DNA from: Sphingomonas sp. AP4-R1
GTDB taxonomy: Bacteria; Pseudomonadota; Alphaproteobacteria; Sphingomonadales; Sphingomonadaceae
NCBI RefSeq assembly: GCF_013113735.1
Contig: NZ_CP053346.1
Location: forward strand, 3,176,001-3,240,000
Reading direction: 5' to 3'
DNA length: 64,000 nt
Part shown: in pieces, positions 1-8,573 of the stretch
How positions within the stretch are numbered: the stretch's first letter is position 1
Layout of the letters: every line of letters begins with the position of its first letter
Notes under the pieces: model-generated
Databases searched by the model: none
What the model saw: the letters and a program-made list of their open reading frames with translations, nothing else
Told to the model about the DNA's origin: nothing
Made by a program: the position numbers and the translations under genes

Positions 1-450
1 ATGCCGGGCGCCGACGGCGTCGAGGTGCTGCGCCGGTTGCGACAGGCGAAATCGCCGATCCAGAGCATCTTGATCACCGGGCACGGCAACATCGCGATGG
101 CGGTCGAGGCGATGCGGAGCGGAGCCTATGAATTTCTGGAAAAGCCCTTCGATCACAGGGCGCTGCTGGCCGCGATCGACGGTGCCTATGTGCATCTGGA
201 CCAGATCAACGCCGATAACGCGCAGGAAAAGCAGGCGAGGGCCAAGTTGCAGGCGCTTTCAGAGCGCGAAAAAACCGTTCTGAACAGCCTCGTCCACGGC
301 ATGTCCAATAAACAGATCGCGTTCGATCTGGATATAAGCCCGCGAACCGTCGAATATTATCGCGCCAACGTCATGGAAAAGCTGAACGTCTCCAATCTGT
401 CCGAGGCTTTGAGGGTGGCCTTCAAGGCGGGTATGTTTCATCTGTCGTGA
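1..450 (+). CDS. FixJ-family response regulator, 5' truncated by window edge
   Basis: Two-component response regulator controlling transcription. The visible part begins inside the receiver domain: the MPGADG motif normally follows the phosphorylated Asp, so the true start and the Asp lie upstream of the window. The receiver Thr (LITGHG) and Lys (EKPF) are present. A C-terminal LuxR-type helix-turn-helix (about residues 83-145, LSEREKTVL to KLNVSN) follows a short linker. This layout is typical of FixJ/TodR-type regulators partnered with a PAS histidine kinase; no kinase is visible here because the upstream side is missing. The regulon cannot be told from the sequence. Confidence 0.9.
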   Translation: MPGADGVEVLRRLRQAKSPIQSILITGHGNIAMAVEAMRSGAYEFLEKPFDHRALLAAIDGAYVHLDQINADNAQEKQARAKLQALSEREKTVLNSLVHGMSNKQIAFDLDISPRTVEYYRANVMEKLNVSNLSEALRVAFKAGMFHLS

Positions 451-632
451 AGGGGATGAGGCCCTGGAGAATGCCGCGTCGGGTGATGCCGTCGGTCATG
501 GCAGGCTGGGCTCCCAAACTGTGAAGAGGCAGATCTGTTGCCGGCGCGTCGGCGCTGCGACCATCGCGGCGATGGCGTGGCTTCAGGCCGGCCTTGGTGG
601 GCCGTGGCCGCACGTTGGCGGCCACGATCCCG

Positions 633-1109
633 TCAGGCGGTGCTGGCGACCCGCGCGTGGCTGCCCGCCTCTGACGGGCTGATCGCGCTGCCGGTGAGGA
701 GCTTGAGCTTGCCGGCGAGCGACAGGTCCGCCTCCCATAGTTCGGCATCGTCGATATCGAAGCGCAGCAGCGCCAGATCGGGATCGTCCTTCCCGCCCGG
801 AAACCAGGCTTCCGCCGGCTTCGACCACAGTCTGTCGATCATCGCCTTGTCCTCATCGATCACGACCGAGCCGGAAAGACAGGCGAAAAAGTCATGTCCC
901 TTGGATACGAACTGCGCCATCGCGCGGCCGCCGGCGGCAAGACGATTGCTCCGGCCGACGAAGAAATAGAGTCGATCGACCTGATCCTCGTCAAGCTGAG
1001 CGGTCAGCGGTTCGCTATGGCCGCCACCCTCGGTCAGCCCGATCATCAGGAAGGGGCTCTTCGACATGTATTTCCAGAGATCCTTCTTCAGCTGATGCAC
1101 GTCCGCCAT
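633..1109 (-). CDS. Pyridoxamine 5'-phosphate oxidase-fold general stress protein
   Basis: A 158-residue protein of the split-barrel flavin-binding fold, resembling the general stress protein 26 family that binds FMN or FAD. Visible landmarks are the N-terminal helix (MADVHQLKKDLWKYM), the strand with SPFLMIGLT, the LYFFVGRSNRL segment and the conserved Trp-Phe-Pro-Gly-Gly (AWFPGGKDDPDLALLRFD) near the C-terminal third. The start is the ATG at 1109, preceded on the minus strand by a purine-rich AAGGAGCGAGAC stretch. A much longer antisense frame continues past it across the neighbouring antiporter but has no family resemblance. Substrate unknown; the family role in stress is by analogy. Confidence 0.85.
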   Translation of the reverse strand: MADVHQLKKDLWKYMSKSPFLMIGLTEGGGHSEPLTAQLDEDQVDRLYFFVGRSNRLAAGGRAMAQFVSKGHDFFACLSGSVVIDEDKAMIDRLWSKPAEAWFPGGKDDPDLALLRFDIDDAELWEADLSLAGKLKLLTGSAISPSEAGSHARVASTA

Positions 1110-1319
1110 GTCTCGCTCCTTGTCGTTCACGAGTGCCAACGAACGAGGGATCGCGGGTTTCCGGGGAAAGACGATCTCGGTCCGACAGGCGGGCATTGCG
1201 CGGCGAGCAGGGTGTGGGGTCACGCCCGTTCGTGGCGCCCCAACGGTCCGCCGCTGTTCGCGCGCGGGTCGCCCCGTCATTCGCTTTGCGTGCGAAAGTT
1301 CGGTCGCTAAGGCGCGCGG

Positions 1320-3140
1320 ATGGAGCGACAGGCCCTCGTTATCGCGTTGATCGGTTTTCTCGGCATCGGCGCCCAGTGGGTTGCGTGGCGGACGGGATGG
1401 CCGGCGATCGCGCTGATGCTGGTGGCGGGCGTGGTCGCCGGCCCCGTCACCGGCCTGATCGTGCCCGCGCAGACATTCGGCAATTTGCTGGAGCCGATCG
1501 TGTCGATCGCGGTCGCCCTGATCCTGTTCGAAGGCGGGCTCAGTCTCAATTTCCGGGAGTTGCGGCGCACGGACGGCGCGGTCACCCGCCTGTTGATCCT
1601 CGGTGTGCCGATCGGCTGGGTGCTGGGTGCGCTGGCCTGCTATTATGTCGGCGGCCTCGTCTGGCCGGTCGCCATCCTGTTCGCGGGCATCATGGTGGTA
1701 ACGGGTCCGACGGTGGTGCTGCCGCTGTTGCGACAGAATAATATCGCGGCGCGGCCGCGGGCGATCCTGAAATGGGAAGCGATCGTCAACGATCCGATCG
1801 GCGCGCTGTGCGGGGTCGTGACGTACGAATATCTGCGGCGCGTGGGCGAGGGGGGAACGCTGGCAAGCGTGGCGGTGTCCCTGCTGGCGGCCAGCGTGAT
1901 CGCGGGGCTGATCGGCTGGCTTTCGGCCAGGGCGGTGGGCTGGGCATTCCCGCGCGGCCATGTGCCGGAATATCTGAAGGCGCCGGTGCTGCTCGTCTCC
2001 GTGATCGGAGCTTTCGTGATTTCCAACCTGATCCAGCAGGAAACCGGATTGCTGGCGGTGACGGTGATGGGCGTGGCGCTGGCCAACATGCAGCTGGATT
2101 CGCTGCGCGACATTCATCCGTTCAAGGAGAATGTCACCGTCCTGCTGATCTCGGGCGTGTTCGTTTTGCTGTCGGCATCGCTCAATCTGGAGGTGCTCCG
2201 GCTTTTCGAGTGGCGCTTCCTCGCGTTCCTGGCCGCGCTGCTGTTCGTGGTCCGCCCGCTTACGGTGTTGCTCAGCCTCGCCTTCACGCGCGTTCCCTGG
2301 AACGAGCGGCTGCTGGTCGCGTGGATCGCGCCGCGCGGCATCGTGGCGGTGGCCATTTCCGGCCTGTTCGCGCTGCGGCTCGATCATCTTGGCTATAATG
2401 ACGGGTCGATCCTCGTCACCCTGTCCTTCTCCGTCGTCGTCGCCACGATCGGCGCGCACGGTTTCTCGATCGGGCCGGTCGCGCGCCTGCTGAAGGTGAC
2501 GGGCGCAACCGAGCGCGGCCTGCTCATCGTGGGGAGCACGTCGTGGAGCCTCGCCCTTGCCGCCCAATTGCGCCAGCTCGACGTGCCCGTGACGGTCTGC
2601 GACACGAGCTGGCAGCGGCTGGCACCCGCGCGCCACGCCCGCATTCCGACCTATCATGGCGAGATTCTCGCCGAGGCGACGGAAGACCGGCTCGATCTGT
2701 CGCAGTTCGAGGTGATGGCGGCGACGACCGACAACGAGGCGTATAACACGCTGGTCTGCAACGAATTCGCGCCGGAGGTGGGGCGCGACAATGTCTACCA
2801 GCTGGGAAGCGGATCCGACGAGGAGGATGTTCGCGCCCTGCCGGCATCGCTGCGCGGGCGCGCGCTGTTCGAAAGCGGGCACGGCGTGGAGGAGATCGTC
2901 GAGCGGGAGCGGCAGGGCTGGATCTTCCGCAAGACACGCGTGACCGAACAGTTCGATTTCGGCGCCGTGAAGGCGGATCTGCCCGACGAGGCCGACATGC
3001 TGTTGCTCGTGCGGAAGGGCGGTGGACTCCGCTTCTTCTCGCATGCCAGCCGGCCGACGCCACAAGCGGGCGACACGATCATTTCCTATGTTCCACCGGG
3101 CGACACGAGTGGGCGGGAGAGGGCAGGAGAGAGCCGATGA
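1320..3140 (+). CDS. Cation:proton antiporter (CPA1/NhaP type) with C-terminal nucleotide-binding-like domain
   Basis: Inner-membrane Na+(K+)/H+ antiporter of 606 residues. The first roughly 385 residues hold about a dozen hydrophobic segments with family signatures such as ILFEGGLSLNFRELRR and the VAWIAPRGIVAVAISGLFAL segment conserved in NhaP/CPA1 proteins. The next region (from about residue 396, LLIVGSTSWSLALAAQL) looks like a TrkA-N/RCK Rossmann fold that would sense nucleotide or ions, and a short TrkA-C-like tail follows. The stop overlaps the start of the OmpA-like lipoprotein gene by 4 bp (ATGA), so the two are translationally coupled. Ion specificity cannot be told. Confidence 0.9.
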   Translation: MERQALVIALIGFLGIGAQWVAWRTGWPAIALMLVAGVVAGPVTGLIVPAQTFGNLLEPIVSIAVALILFEGGLSLNFRELRRTDGAVTRLLILGVPIGWVLGALACYYVGGLVWPVAILFAGIMVVTGPTVVLPLLRQNNIAARPRAILKWEAIVNDPIGALCGVVTYEYLRRVGEGGTLASVAVSLLAASVIAGLIGWLSARAVGWAFPRGHVPEYLKAPVLLVSVIGAFVISNLIQQETGLLAVTVMGVALANMQLDSLRDIHPFKENVTVLLISGVFVLLSASLNLEVLRLFEWRFLAFLAALLFVVRPLTVLLSLAFTRVPWNERLLVAWIAPRGIVAVAISGLFALRLDHLGYNDGSILVTLSFSVVVATIGAHGFSIGPVARLLKVTGATERGLLIVGSTSWSLALAAQLRQLDVPVTVCDTSWQRLAPARHARIPTYHGEILAEATEDRLDLSQFEVMAATTDNEAYNTLVCNEFAPEVGRDNVYQLGSGSDEEDVRALPASLRGRALFESGHGVEEIVERERQGWIFRKTRVTEQFDFGAVKADLPDEADMLLLVRKGGGLRFFSHASRPTPQAGDTIISYVPPGDTSGRERAGESR

Positions 3141-3778
3141 CCAGCTATCGATCCGCGTTCGTTCCGGCGCTGGGACTGGCCCTGACGGCCTGCTCGCCGT
3201 CGTCATCCCGGAACGAGGCGGAGCCGGCGCCAGTATCGAACGAGGAGGCTGTTTCCGTCTCCGACAATGCCGTGCGGGAAGACGTGCCCGCGATCGTCGC
3301 CGAGGCGCACAAATCCATCCTCCGGCCCGAAATCGTCGAGCCTGTGCCGGAGGCGCCGCCGCTCGTGCCGCTCGATGCCATCGTCGCATTCGGCACCTCC
3401 GGCCTGACGCTGGACGAGGAGGGGCGCAAGGTGCTGGACGCCGCGCTGGCGAGCCCGGCCTTCCAGGCCGGCGGCCGGATCATCGTGCGCGGCCACTCCG
3501 ATACGCGAGGCGCCGACGCCGACAATCTCGTCACATCGCGCAAGCGCGCGGAGGCCGTGCGCGCCTATCTGCTGGCAAAGGGCGTCGCGGCGGATCGGAT
3601 CGACGTCATCGCCTTGGGCGAGACCAGACCGATCGCCCCCAACGCGCAACCCGACGGACGCGACGATCCCGAAGGCCGGGCGAAGAACCGGCGCGTGGAG
3701 GTGTCGATCGCATTGCCCCCCGCCAAGACGACCGCCGTTCCGGCCGTGGCGCCCGCGGCGGGCGACCGGGTGCCATAA
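3137..3778 (+). CDS. OmpA-family lipoprotein
   Basis: A 213-residue envelope protein. It has a lipoprotein signal peptide with lipobox LTAC (Cys19), a low-complexity linker, and a C-terminal OmpA-like peptidoglycan-binding domain from about residue 75, ending in the conserved GHSDTRG and the NLVTSRKRAEAVRAYL helix with the Arg and Asp that contact peptidoglycan. The tail is Pro/Ala rich. It would anchor the outer membrane to the wall. It overlaps the antiporter gene by 4 bp, which suggests one transcript; the functional link between them is unclear. Confidence 0.88.
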   Translation: MTSYRSAFVPALGLALTACSPSSSRNEAEPAPVSNEEAVSVSDNAVREDVPAIVAEAHKSILRPEIVEPVPEAPPLVPLDAIVAFGTSGLTLDEEGRKVLDAALASPAFQAGGRIIVRGHSDTRGADADNLVTSRKRAEAVRAYLLAKGVAADRIDVIALGETRPIAPNAQPDGRDDPEGRAKNRRVEVSIALPPAKTTAVPAVAPAAGDRVP

Positions 3779-3947
3779 GCTCTGTTCCGCAACCCGTGTC
3801 GGTTCGAGGGACGCGGCCAGACTTTCCACATTTCCGCCAATCCCCGACGCGTCGGGTCGAGCCGGACGTGCACATTGCGAAACCTTCGCATTATGGTTAG
3901 GCGCAGCTTTGCGTCTTATCCTGACGCCAAATCCCGTGGGGGATCTC

Positions 3948-5789
3948 TTGATTACGCGCCACGCAGCCCGCGCGCTTTGGCCGCTTGCCCTCGGGTTTCT
4001 CGTGCTGGTCGCGAGTGCCTCGATATCGATCTGGCTTTCCGAAAAACAGGACGTGGCCACCCGGTGGGTGCGGCATACGCTGGAGGTCGAGAACCGGCTG
4101 AACGTCATTCACCGGCTCGTCCTGAGCGCGGAATCGGGTCAGCGCGGCTATCTCCTGTCCGGCCAGCCCGGTTATCTGCGGGCCTATCAGGGGGCGATCG
4201 ATCAGCTTCCCGGCGAGCTGACGGCGCTTGAGGCCGCGACGCGCGACAATCCCCGCCAGCAGGCAAATTTCATCGACCTGAAGAAAGCCACGCAGGCCAA
4301 GCTTTCGGAACTGGGAAGCAGCATCGAGCTGATCAGGCTGGGCCGTCCGAGCGATGCGATCGCCGTCATGCGGTCCGGCGCCGGCGAACGCTATATGGGC
4401 CTGCTCGTCGCCTCCCTGCAGCGTATGGCCGGCGAAGAGGAGCATCTGCTGTCCGATCGCGCCGCTTATGCGGGCTGGATCACGATCGCGGTGCGCGCGG
4501 CCCTGTTCGTGAGCGCGTTGCTGGTCGTCATCCTCGCCATCTTTGCGGTGTGGGACAGTGCGCGTCGCATGGTGGCGCTCGAAACCAGCAATCGTCTCCT
4601 GCGGGAGGAGGCCGCGGCGCGCCAGAGCGCGCAGTCCGAGGTCAGGCAGCTTCAGAAGATGGAGGCCGTCGGCCAGCTTACGGGCGGGATCGCCCACGAC
4701 TTCAACAATATGCTGGCGATCGTCATCGGCAGCCTGGACATGGCCCGGCGTCGGCTGACGGGAAGCGAGCATGCCAATGTCGCCAAATTCATCGACAATG
4801 CGAGCGAGGGGGCCGGGCGTGCCGCGACGCTGACGTCGAAGCTGCTCGCCTTTTCACGACGTCAGCCGCTCGAACCCAAGATTCTGGATCCCAACAAGCT
4901 CGTCGCCGGCATGTCCGAGATGTTCCGCCGCACGCTGGGCGACAATATCCGGGTGGAAACGGTCCTGGCCGGGGGGCTCTGGTCGATCTCCGCCGACCCG
5001 ACGCAGCTGGAAAGCGCGCTGCTCAATCTGGCGGTGAACGCGCGGGACGCGATGCCCGACGGCGGCAATCTGACGATCGAAACGGGCAATGCGGAACTCG
5101 ACGATGCCTATGCGCGGATGCACGACGAGGTGACGGCGGGACAATATGCGGTGATCTCCGTCACGGATACGGGAAGCGGCATGACGGCGGCGGTGATCGA
5201 CCGCGCGTTCGATCCCTTCTTCACGACCAAGGAAGTCGGCCGCGGCACGGGGCTGGGCCTGAGCCAGGTGTTCGGTTTCCTCAAGCAATCGCGCGGCCAT
5301 ATCAAGATCTATTCCGAGCTTGGCCATGGCACGACGGTGAAGCTCTATTTCCCCCGCCAGCTCACGGCGACCCTGTCGACGGCGACGATCCCGCATGGGG
5401 CGGCCGAGATTCCGGCGGGCGCCCCGGACGAACTCATCCTGGTGGTCGAGGACGAAGCGGCCGTCCGGCGCATGTCGGTCGATGCGCTTCGCGACCTTGG
5501 CTATACCGTGATCCACGCCTCCGATGGCCGCGAGGCGCTGGAGAAGATCGAACGCCATCCCGGGATCCAGCTGCTCTTCACCGACATCATGATGCCGGGA
5601 ATGACGGGACGACAGTTGGCCGATCAGGCGCAGGTCCTGCGCCCGGATCTGAAAGTCCTCTACACCACGGGCTATACGCGCAACGCGATCGTCCACAATG
5701 GCATGGTGGATTACGGCATCGCCTTCCTGCAGAAGCCTTTTTCGTTGCAGTCGCTCGCCCGCAAGACCCGGGATGTGCTCGATGCCTGA
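3948..5789 (+). CDS. CHASE3-domain hybrid sensor histidine kinase
   Basis: Membrane sensor kinase of about 613 residues. A first membrane helix (about 5-28), an extracytoplasmic CHASE3-type helical domain (VENRLNVIHRLVLSAESGQRGYLLSG), a second membrane helix near 180-200, a coiled coil, HisKA with IAHDFNN (His250), a HATPase_c domain (NLAVNARDAMPDGG, GTGLGLSQVFGF) and a C-terminal receiver with acceptor Asp546 (LFTDIMMPG). The HDFNN box places it in the group where the receiver is often a phosphate sink. The start chosen is TTG 3948 behind GTGGGGGATC; a TTG at 3909 would add 13 residues. No output regulator is adjacent. Confidence 0.88.
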   Translation: MITRHAARALWPLALGFLVLVASASISIWLSEKQDVATRWVRHTLEVENRLNVIHRLVLSAESGQRGYLLSGQPGYLRAYQGAIDQLPGELTALEAATRDNPRQQANFIDLKKATQAKLSELGSSIELIRLGRPSDAIAVMRSGAGERYMGLLVASLQRMAGEEEHLLSDRAAYAGWITIAVRAALFVSALLVVILAIFAVWDSARRMVALETSNRLLREEAAARQSAQSEVRQLQKMEAVGQLTGGIAHDFNNMLAIVIGSLDMARRRLTGSEHANVAKFIDNASEGAGRAATLTSKLLAFSRRQPLEPKILDPNKLVAGMSEMFRRTLGDNIRVETVLAGGLWSISADPTQLESALLNLAVNARDAMPDGGNLTIETGNAELDDAYARMHDEVTAGQYAVISVTDTGSGMTAAVIDRAFDPFFTTKEVGRGTGLGLSQVFGFLKQSRGHIKIYSELGHGTTVKLYFPRQLTATLSTATIPHGAAEIPAGAPDELILVVEDEAAVRRMSVDALRDLGYTVIHASDGREALEKIERHPGIQLLFTDIMMPGMTGRQLADQAQVLRPDLKVLYTTGYTRNAIVHNGMVDYGIAFLQKPFSLQSLARKTRDVLDA

Positions 5790-5886
5790 GCGGGGGAGCG
5801 TATCCGCCCCATCGGGCAGGGAATGCCGCACGGGATCGCCAGTCCGCCGCATTGATTTGGCCGGGCAACGCTCGGATAGGTCGGCG

Positions 5887-7257
5887 ATGCACCGGACGCT
5901 CCACCTCTGCCTGGCCACGATCCTCGTGATGTCCGGGGTCCCGGCCTTTGGCCAATCTGCGAAGGCGGGATCTTCGACGCTCTATTCCGATGTGACGCTG
6001 ATCGATGGCAGCGGGAAGCCGGGGCTTCCGCATCGGGATATCCTCGTTCGGGGCGAAAGGATCGTCGCGATCGCGCCGCACGGGGCGATCGCCGAGGCGG
6101 ATCGCGGGGATGCCGCGCGTGTCGATCTCGCGGGGCGTTTCGTCATGCCGGGATTGATCGACAGCCATGTCCATCTGGCGACCCCGCCCGATGCCCCCAA
6201 GGCGCAGGCGACGTTGCGCCGGGATCTGTATGGCGGTGTCACGGCGGTGCGTGACATGGCGGATGATCTCCGCTCGGTCGCCGAGCTGGCGCGCGCTTCG
6301 CGCACCGCGGAGATACCGGCGCCCGACATCTATTTCGCGGCGGTGATGGCGGGGCGCCCCTTCTTCGTCGACAAGCGCGTCGCGGCGGTCAGCCAGGGCT
6401 ATGTTCCCGGCACGGCGCCCTGGGCCCAGGCGATCGACGAGACGACCGATCTGCGCGAAGCCGTCGCTCTGGCGCGCGGCACGGGGGCGACGGCGATCAA
6501 GATCTATGCCGATCTTCCGCCCACGCTGGTCAAGGCGATCACGGCCGAGGCGCACCGGCAGCATGTGATGGTCTGGGCGCACAGCGCGATATTTCCCACC
6601 CGCCCGGCCGATGTCATCGCCGCCGGGCCGGATGTGGTGAGCCATATCTGCTATCTGGCCTATCAGCTCGAACCCGTGATGCTCGCCTCCTATGAGGATC
6701 ATACGCCCGTTCATGCGGCATTGCTGAAATCCGGCGACGATCCGGTGATCGCAGGCCTCTATCGCGAGATGCTGACGCGCGGGACGATCATCGATGCGAC
6801 CGGCAATCTGTTCGTGCGCTCCGATGCCGAGCGCAAGGCGCATCCCGAGCGGCGCCCGCTTCGTTGCGACGGCCCCGAGACGATCCGGCTGACCCGGCAG
6901 GCATGGCGCGCGGGCGTGCCGATTTCGACCGGCACCGATCATGGCGCGGGCGTCTCCGATCCCTGGCCGGAAGTGCATGACGAATTGGTCTATCTCGCCC
7001 GCGACGTCGGGATGCCGCCGCTGCAGGTGATCCGTTCGGCGACGCTGGTCGGCGCGCAGGCGGCGGGGCAGGCGGAGGACATGGGGACCGTGGAGGCGGG
7101 CAAGCTCGCCAATTTCGTCGTGCTGACGCGCGATCCCTCCGCCGACATCGCCAATATCCGGAGCATCGAGATGACGGTGAAGCGCGGCCGCGCCTATCGC
7201 CGGGCCGATTACCGGCCGGTGACCAAGGCGGAGATGGGCGATGGCGACGATGATTGA
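5887..7257 (+). CDS. Secreted amidohydrolase-family protein
   Basis: A 456-residue metal-dependent hydrolase of the amidohydrolase superfamily with an N-terminal signal peptide (LCLATILVMSGVPAFGQ). Metal-ligand motifs are visible: LIDSHVHL (first strand HxH), VWAHSA, and STGTDHGAG for the late Asp. The C-terminal tail GTVEAGKLANFVVLTRDP is the typical beta-sandwich closing segment of imidazolonepropionase/prolidase-like amidohydrolases. The start is the ATG at 5887, which gives a complete signal peptide; an in-frame extension upstream lacks one. It overlaps the next gene, a dipeptidase, by 17 bp, so the pair probably acts together on a periplasmic amide or peptide. Confidence 0.87.
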   Translation: MHRTLHLCLATILVMSGVPAFGQSAKAGSSTLYSDVTLIDGSGKPGLPHRDILVRGERIVAIAPHGAIAEADRGDAARVDLAGRFVMPGLIDSHVHLATPPDAPKAQATLRRDLYGGVTAVRDMADDLRSVAELARASRTAEIPAPDIYFAAVMAGRPFFVDKRVAAVSQGYVPGTAPWAQAIDETTDLREAVALARGTGATAIKIYADLPPTLVKAITAEAHRQHVMVWAHSAIFPTRPADVIAAGPDVVSHICYLAYQLEPVMLASYEDHTPVHAALLKSGDDPVIAGLYREMLTRGTIIDATGNLFVRSDAERKAHPERRPLRCDGPETIRLTRQAWRAGVPISTGTDHGAGVSDPWPEVHDELVYLARDVGMPPLQVIRSATLVGAQAAGQAEDMGTVEAGKLANFVVLTRDPSADIANIRSIEMTVKRGRAYRRADYRPVTKAEMGDGDDD

Positions 7258-8371
7258 TCGACGCGGCTTCATCGGCGGCGCTGCGGGGCTGGCTGCAGTC
7301 GCGACGATCTCGGATGCCCGGGCCGCCACGGATCCGCTGGCGGCCATGATCGTCGTGAATGCGCTGGGCGGGCTCGACGATCCGAACCAGCACGGCGAAG
7401 GCCTTGTTCCGGGGCTCAGCGCGCGCGTGCTGCGCGAAGCGCATCAGTCAGGCGTCACCGCGATCAACGTCACGCTCGGCTACGTTTCCGGTCCGAAGGA
7501 GCCGTTCGAATATTCGGTGCGCGAGATCGCGCAGACCGATGCGCTGGTCCGCCTGCACGATCGCGATCTGCTGAAGATCCTGAGCGCGGCCGACATTCGC
7601 CGCGCCAAGCGCGACAACAGGATCGGCCTGATCTACGGATTCCAGAACGGCGCGATGATGGGCGGGGACGCCAGCCGGGTGGACATCTTCGCCGATCTGG
7701 GCGTGCGGATCTTCCAGCTGACCTACAATCCCGCCAACCAGTTGGGCGACGGATCGATGGCGCCCGAAAACCGGGGGCTCACCCCGTTCGGGCGCGAGGT
7801 GATCGCGCGGCTCAACGCGCGCCGGGTGATGGTCGATCTCTCCCACAGCGGCGAGCGGACGTGCCTGGAGGCGGCGCGCGTCTCGACCCAGCCGATCTCG
7901 ATCAACCATACGGGCTGTCGTGCGGTCACGGATCTGCCGCGCAACAAGACCGATGCCGAGCTGCGGCTGGTGGCGGAGCGGGGCGGCTTCGTCGGCATCT
8001 ATTTCATGCCCTTCCTCGACATATCGGGCCATGCCCATGCGCAGGATGTCGTCGCGCATATCGATCATGCGGTGAACATCTGCGGGGAGGATCATGTCGG
8101 GATCGGCACCGACGGCACGGTGACCCAGATCGACGATCTGAAAGTCTATGAATCCGCGCTCGCCAAGGAAATCGCGGAGCGCCGCGCGGCGGGGATCAGC
8201 GCGGCCGGCGAGCGGCCCGACACCTATCCGTTCGTGATCGACCTGCGCGGGCCGGACCAGTTCCGCAAGCTCGCCCGGCTGCTCGGGGAGAAGGGATATT
8301 CGACCACGCGGATCGAAAAGATCCTGGGGCAGAACTTCCTGCGCTACGCCGAAACCGTTTGGGGCGCATGA
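7241..8371 (+). CDS. Membrane dipeptidase (peptidase M19), Tat-exported
   Basis: A 376-residue zinc dipeptidase of the renal dipeptidase family (M19). The N-terminus DRRGFIGGAAGLAAVATI is a twin-arginine signal. Family motifs include GLIYGFQNG, RIFQLTYNPANQLGDG, VMVDLSHSG and the metal-site INHTGCRAV, followed by HVGIGTDGTV. Length is normal for the family. Its start lies inside the 3' end of the amidohydrolase gene, so it is in the same operon. Likely cleaves dipeptides (often L-D or D-containing) in the periplasm; the exact substrate is not visible. Confidence 0.9.
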   Translation: MATMIDRRGFIGGAAGLAAVATISDARAATDPLAAMIVVNALGGLDDPNQHGEGLVPGLSARVLREAHQSGVTAINVTLGYVSGPKEPFEYSVREIAQTDALVRLHDRDLLKILSAADIRRAKRDNRIGLIYGFQNGAMMGGDASRVDIFADLGVRIFQLTYNPANQLGDGSMAPENRGLTPFGREVIARLNARRVMVDLSHSGERTCLEAARVSTQPISINHTGCRAVTDLPRNKTDAELRLVAERGGFVGIYFMPFLDISGHAHAQDVVAHIDHAVNICGEDHVGIGTDGTVTQIDDLKVYESALAKEIAERRAAGISAAGERPDTYPFVIDLRGPDQFRKLARLLGEKGYSTTRIEKILGQNFLRYAETVWGA

Positions 8372-8533
8372 GGCCAGCGGCGTGATCTGAAGTATCGAAT
8401 AGGCGCTGGCGACGATCCGCGGGTGTCGCCGCTTATTCTTCCCAGCGCCGCGTGAGTGCGGTCTTCACCAGACCGCGGAAGCGCTTCCCGCGCAGTCCGC
8501 CGTGGCGGGAATTGCCGGGCCTTCAGGTGTTGG

Positions 8534-8567
8534 CGCAGCGCGCGCCGATCGATCGGCGCGCGCTGCG
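8534..8567. terminator. 34-bp perfect palindrome between convergent genes
   Basis: A perfect inverted repeat with arms of 17 bp and no spacer (centre GATC/GATC at 8550/8551), GC-rich, lying 6 bp from the stop of the minus-strand phosphatase gene and after the plus-strand dipeptidase gene. The position suits a bidirectional terminator or transcription block, though no long T tract follows on either strand. Confidence 0.45.
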
Positions 8568-8573
8568 ACCATC

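Noticed and set aside
633-3389. Very long minus-strand open frame over the antiporter and OmpA genes
   Set aside because: Only its last 158 codons match a family; the rest is the shadow of the plus-strand genes and shows only Arg/Ala-rich low-complexity sequence.
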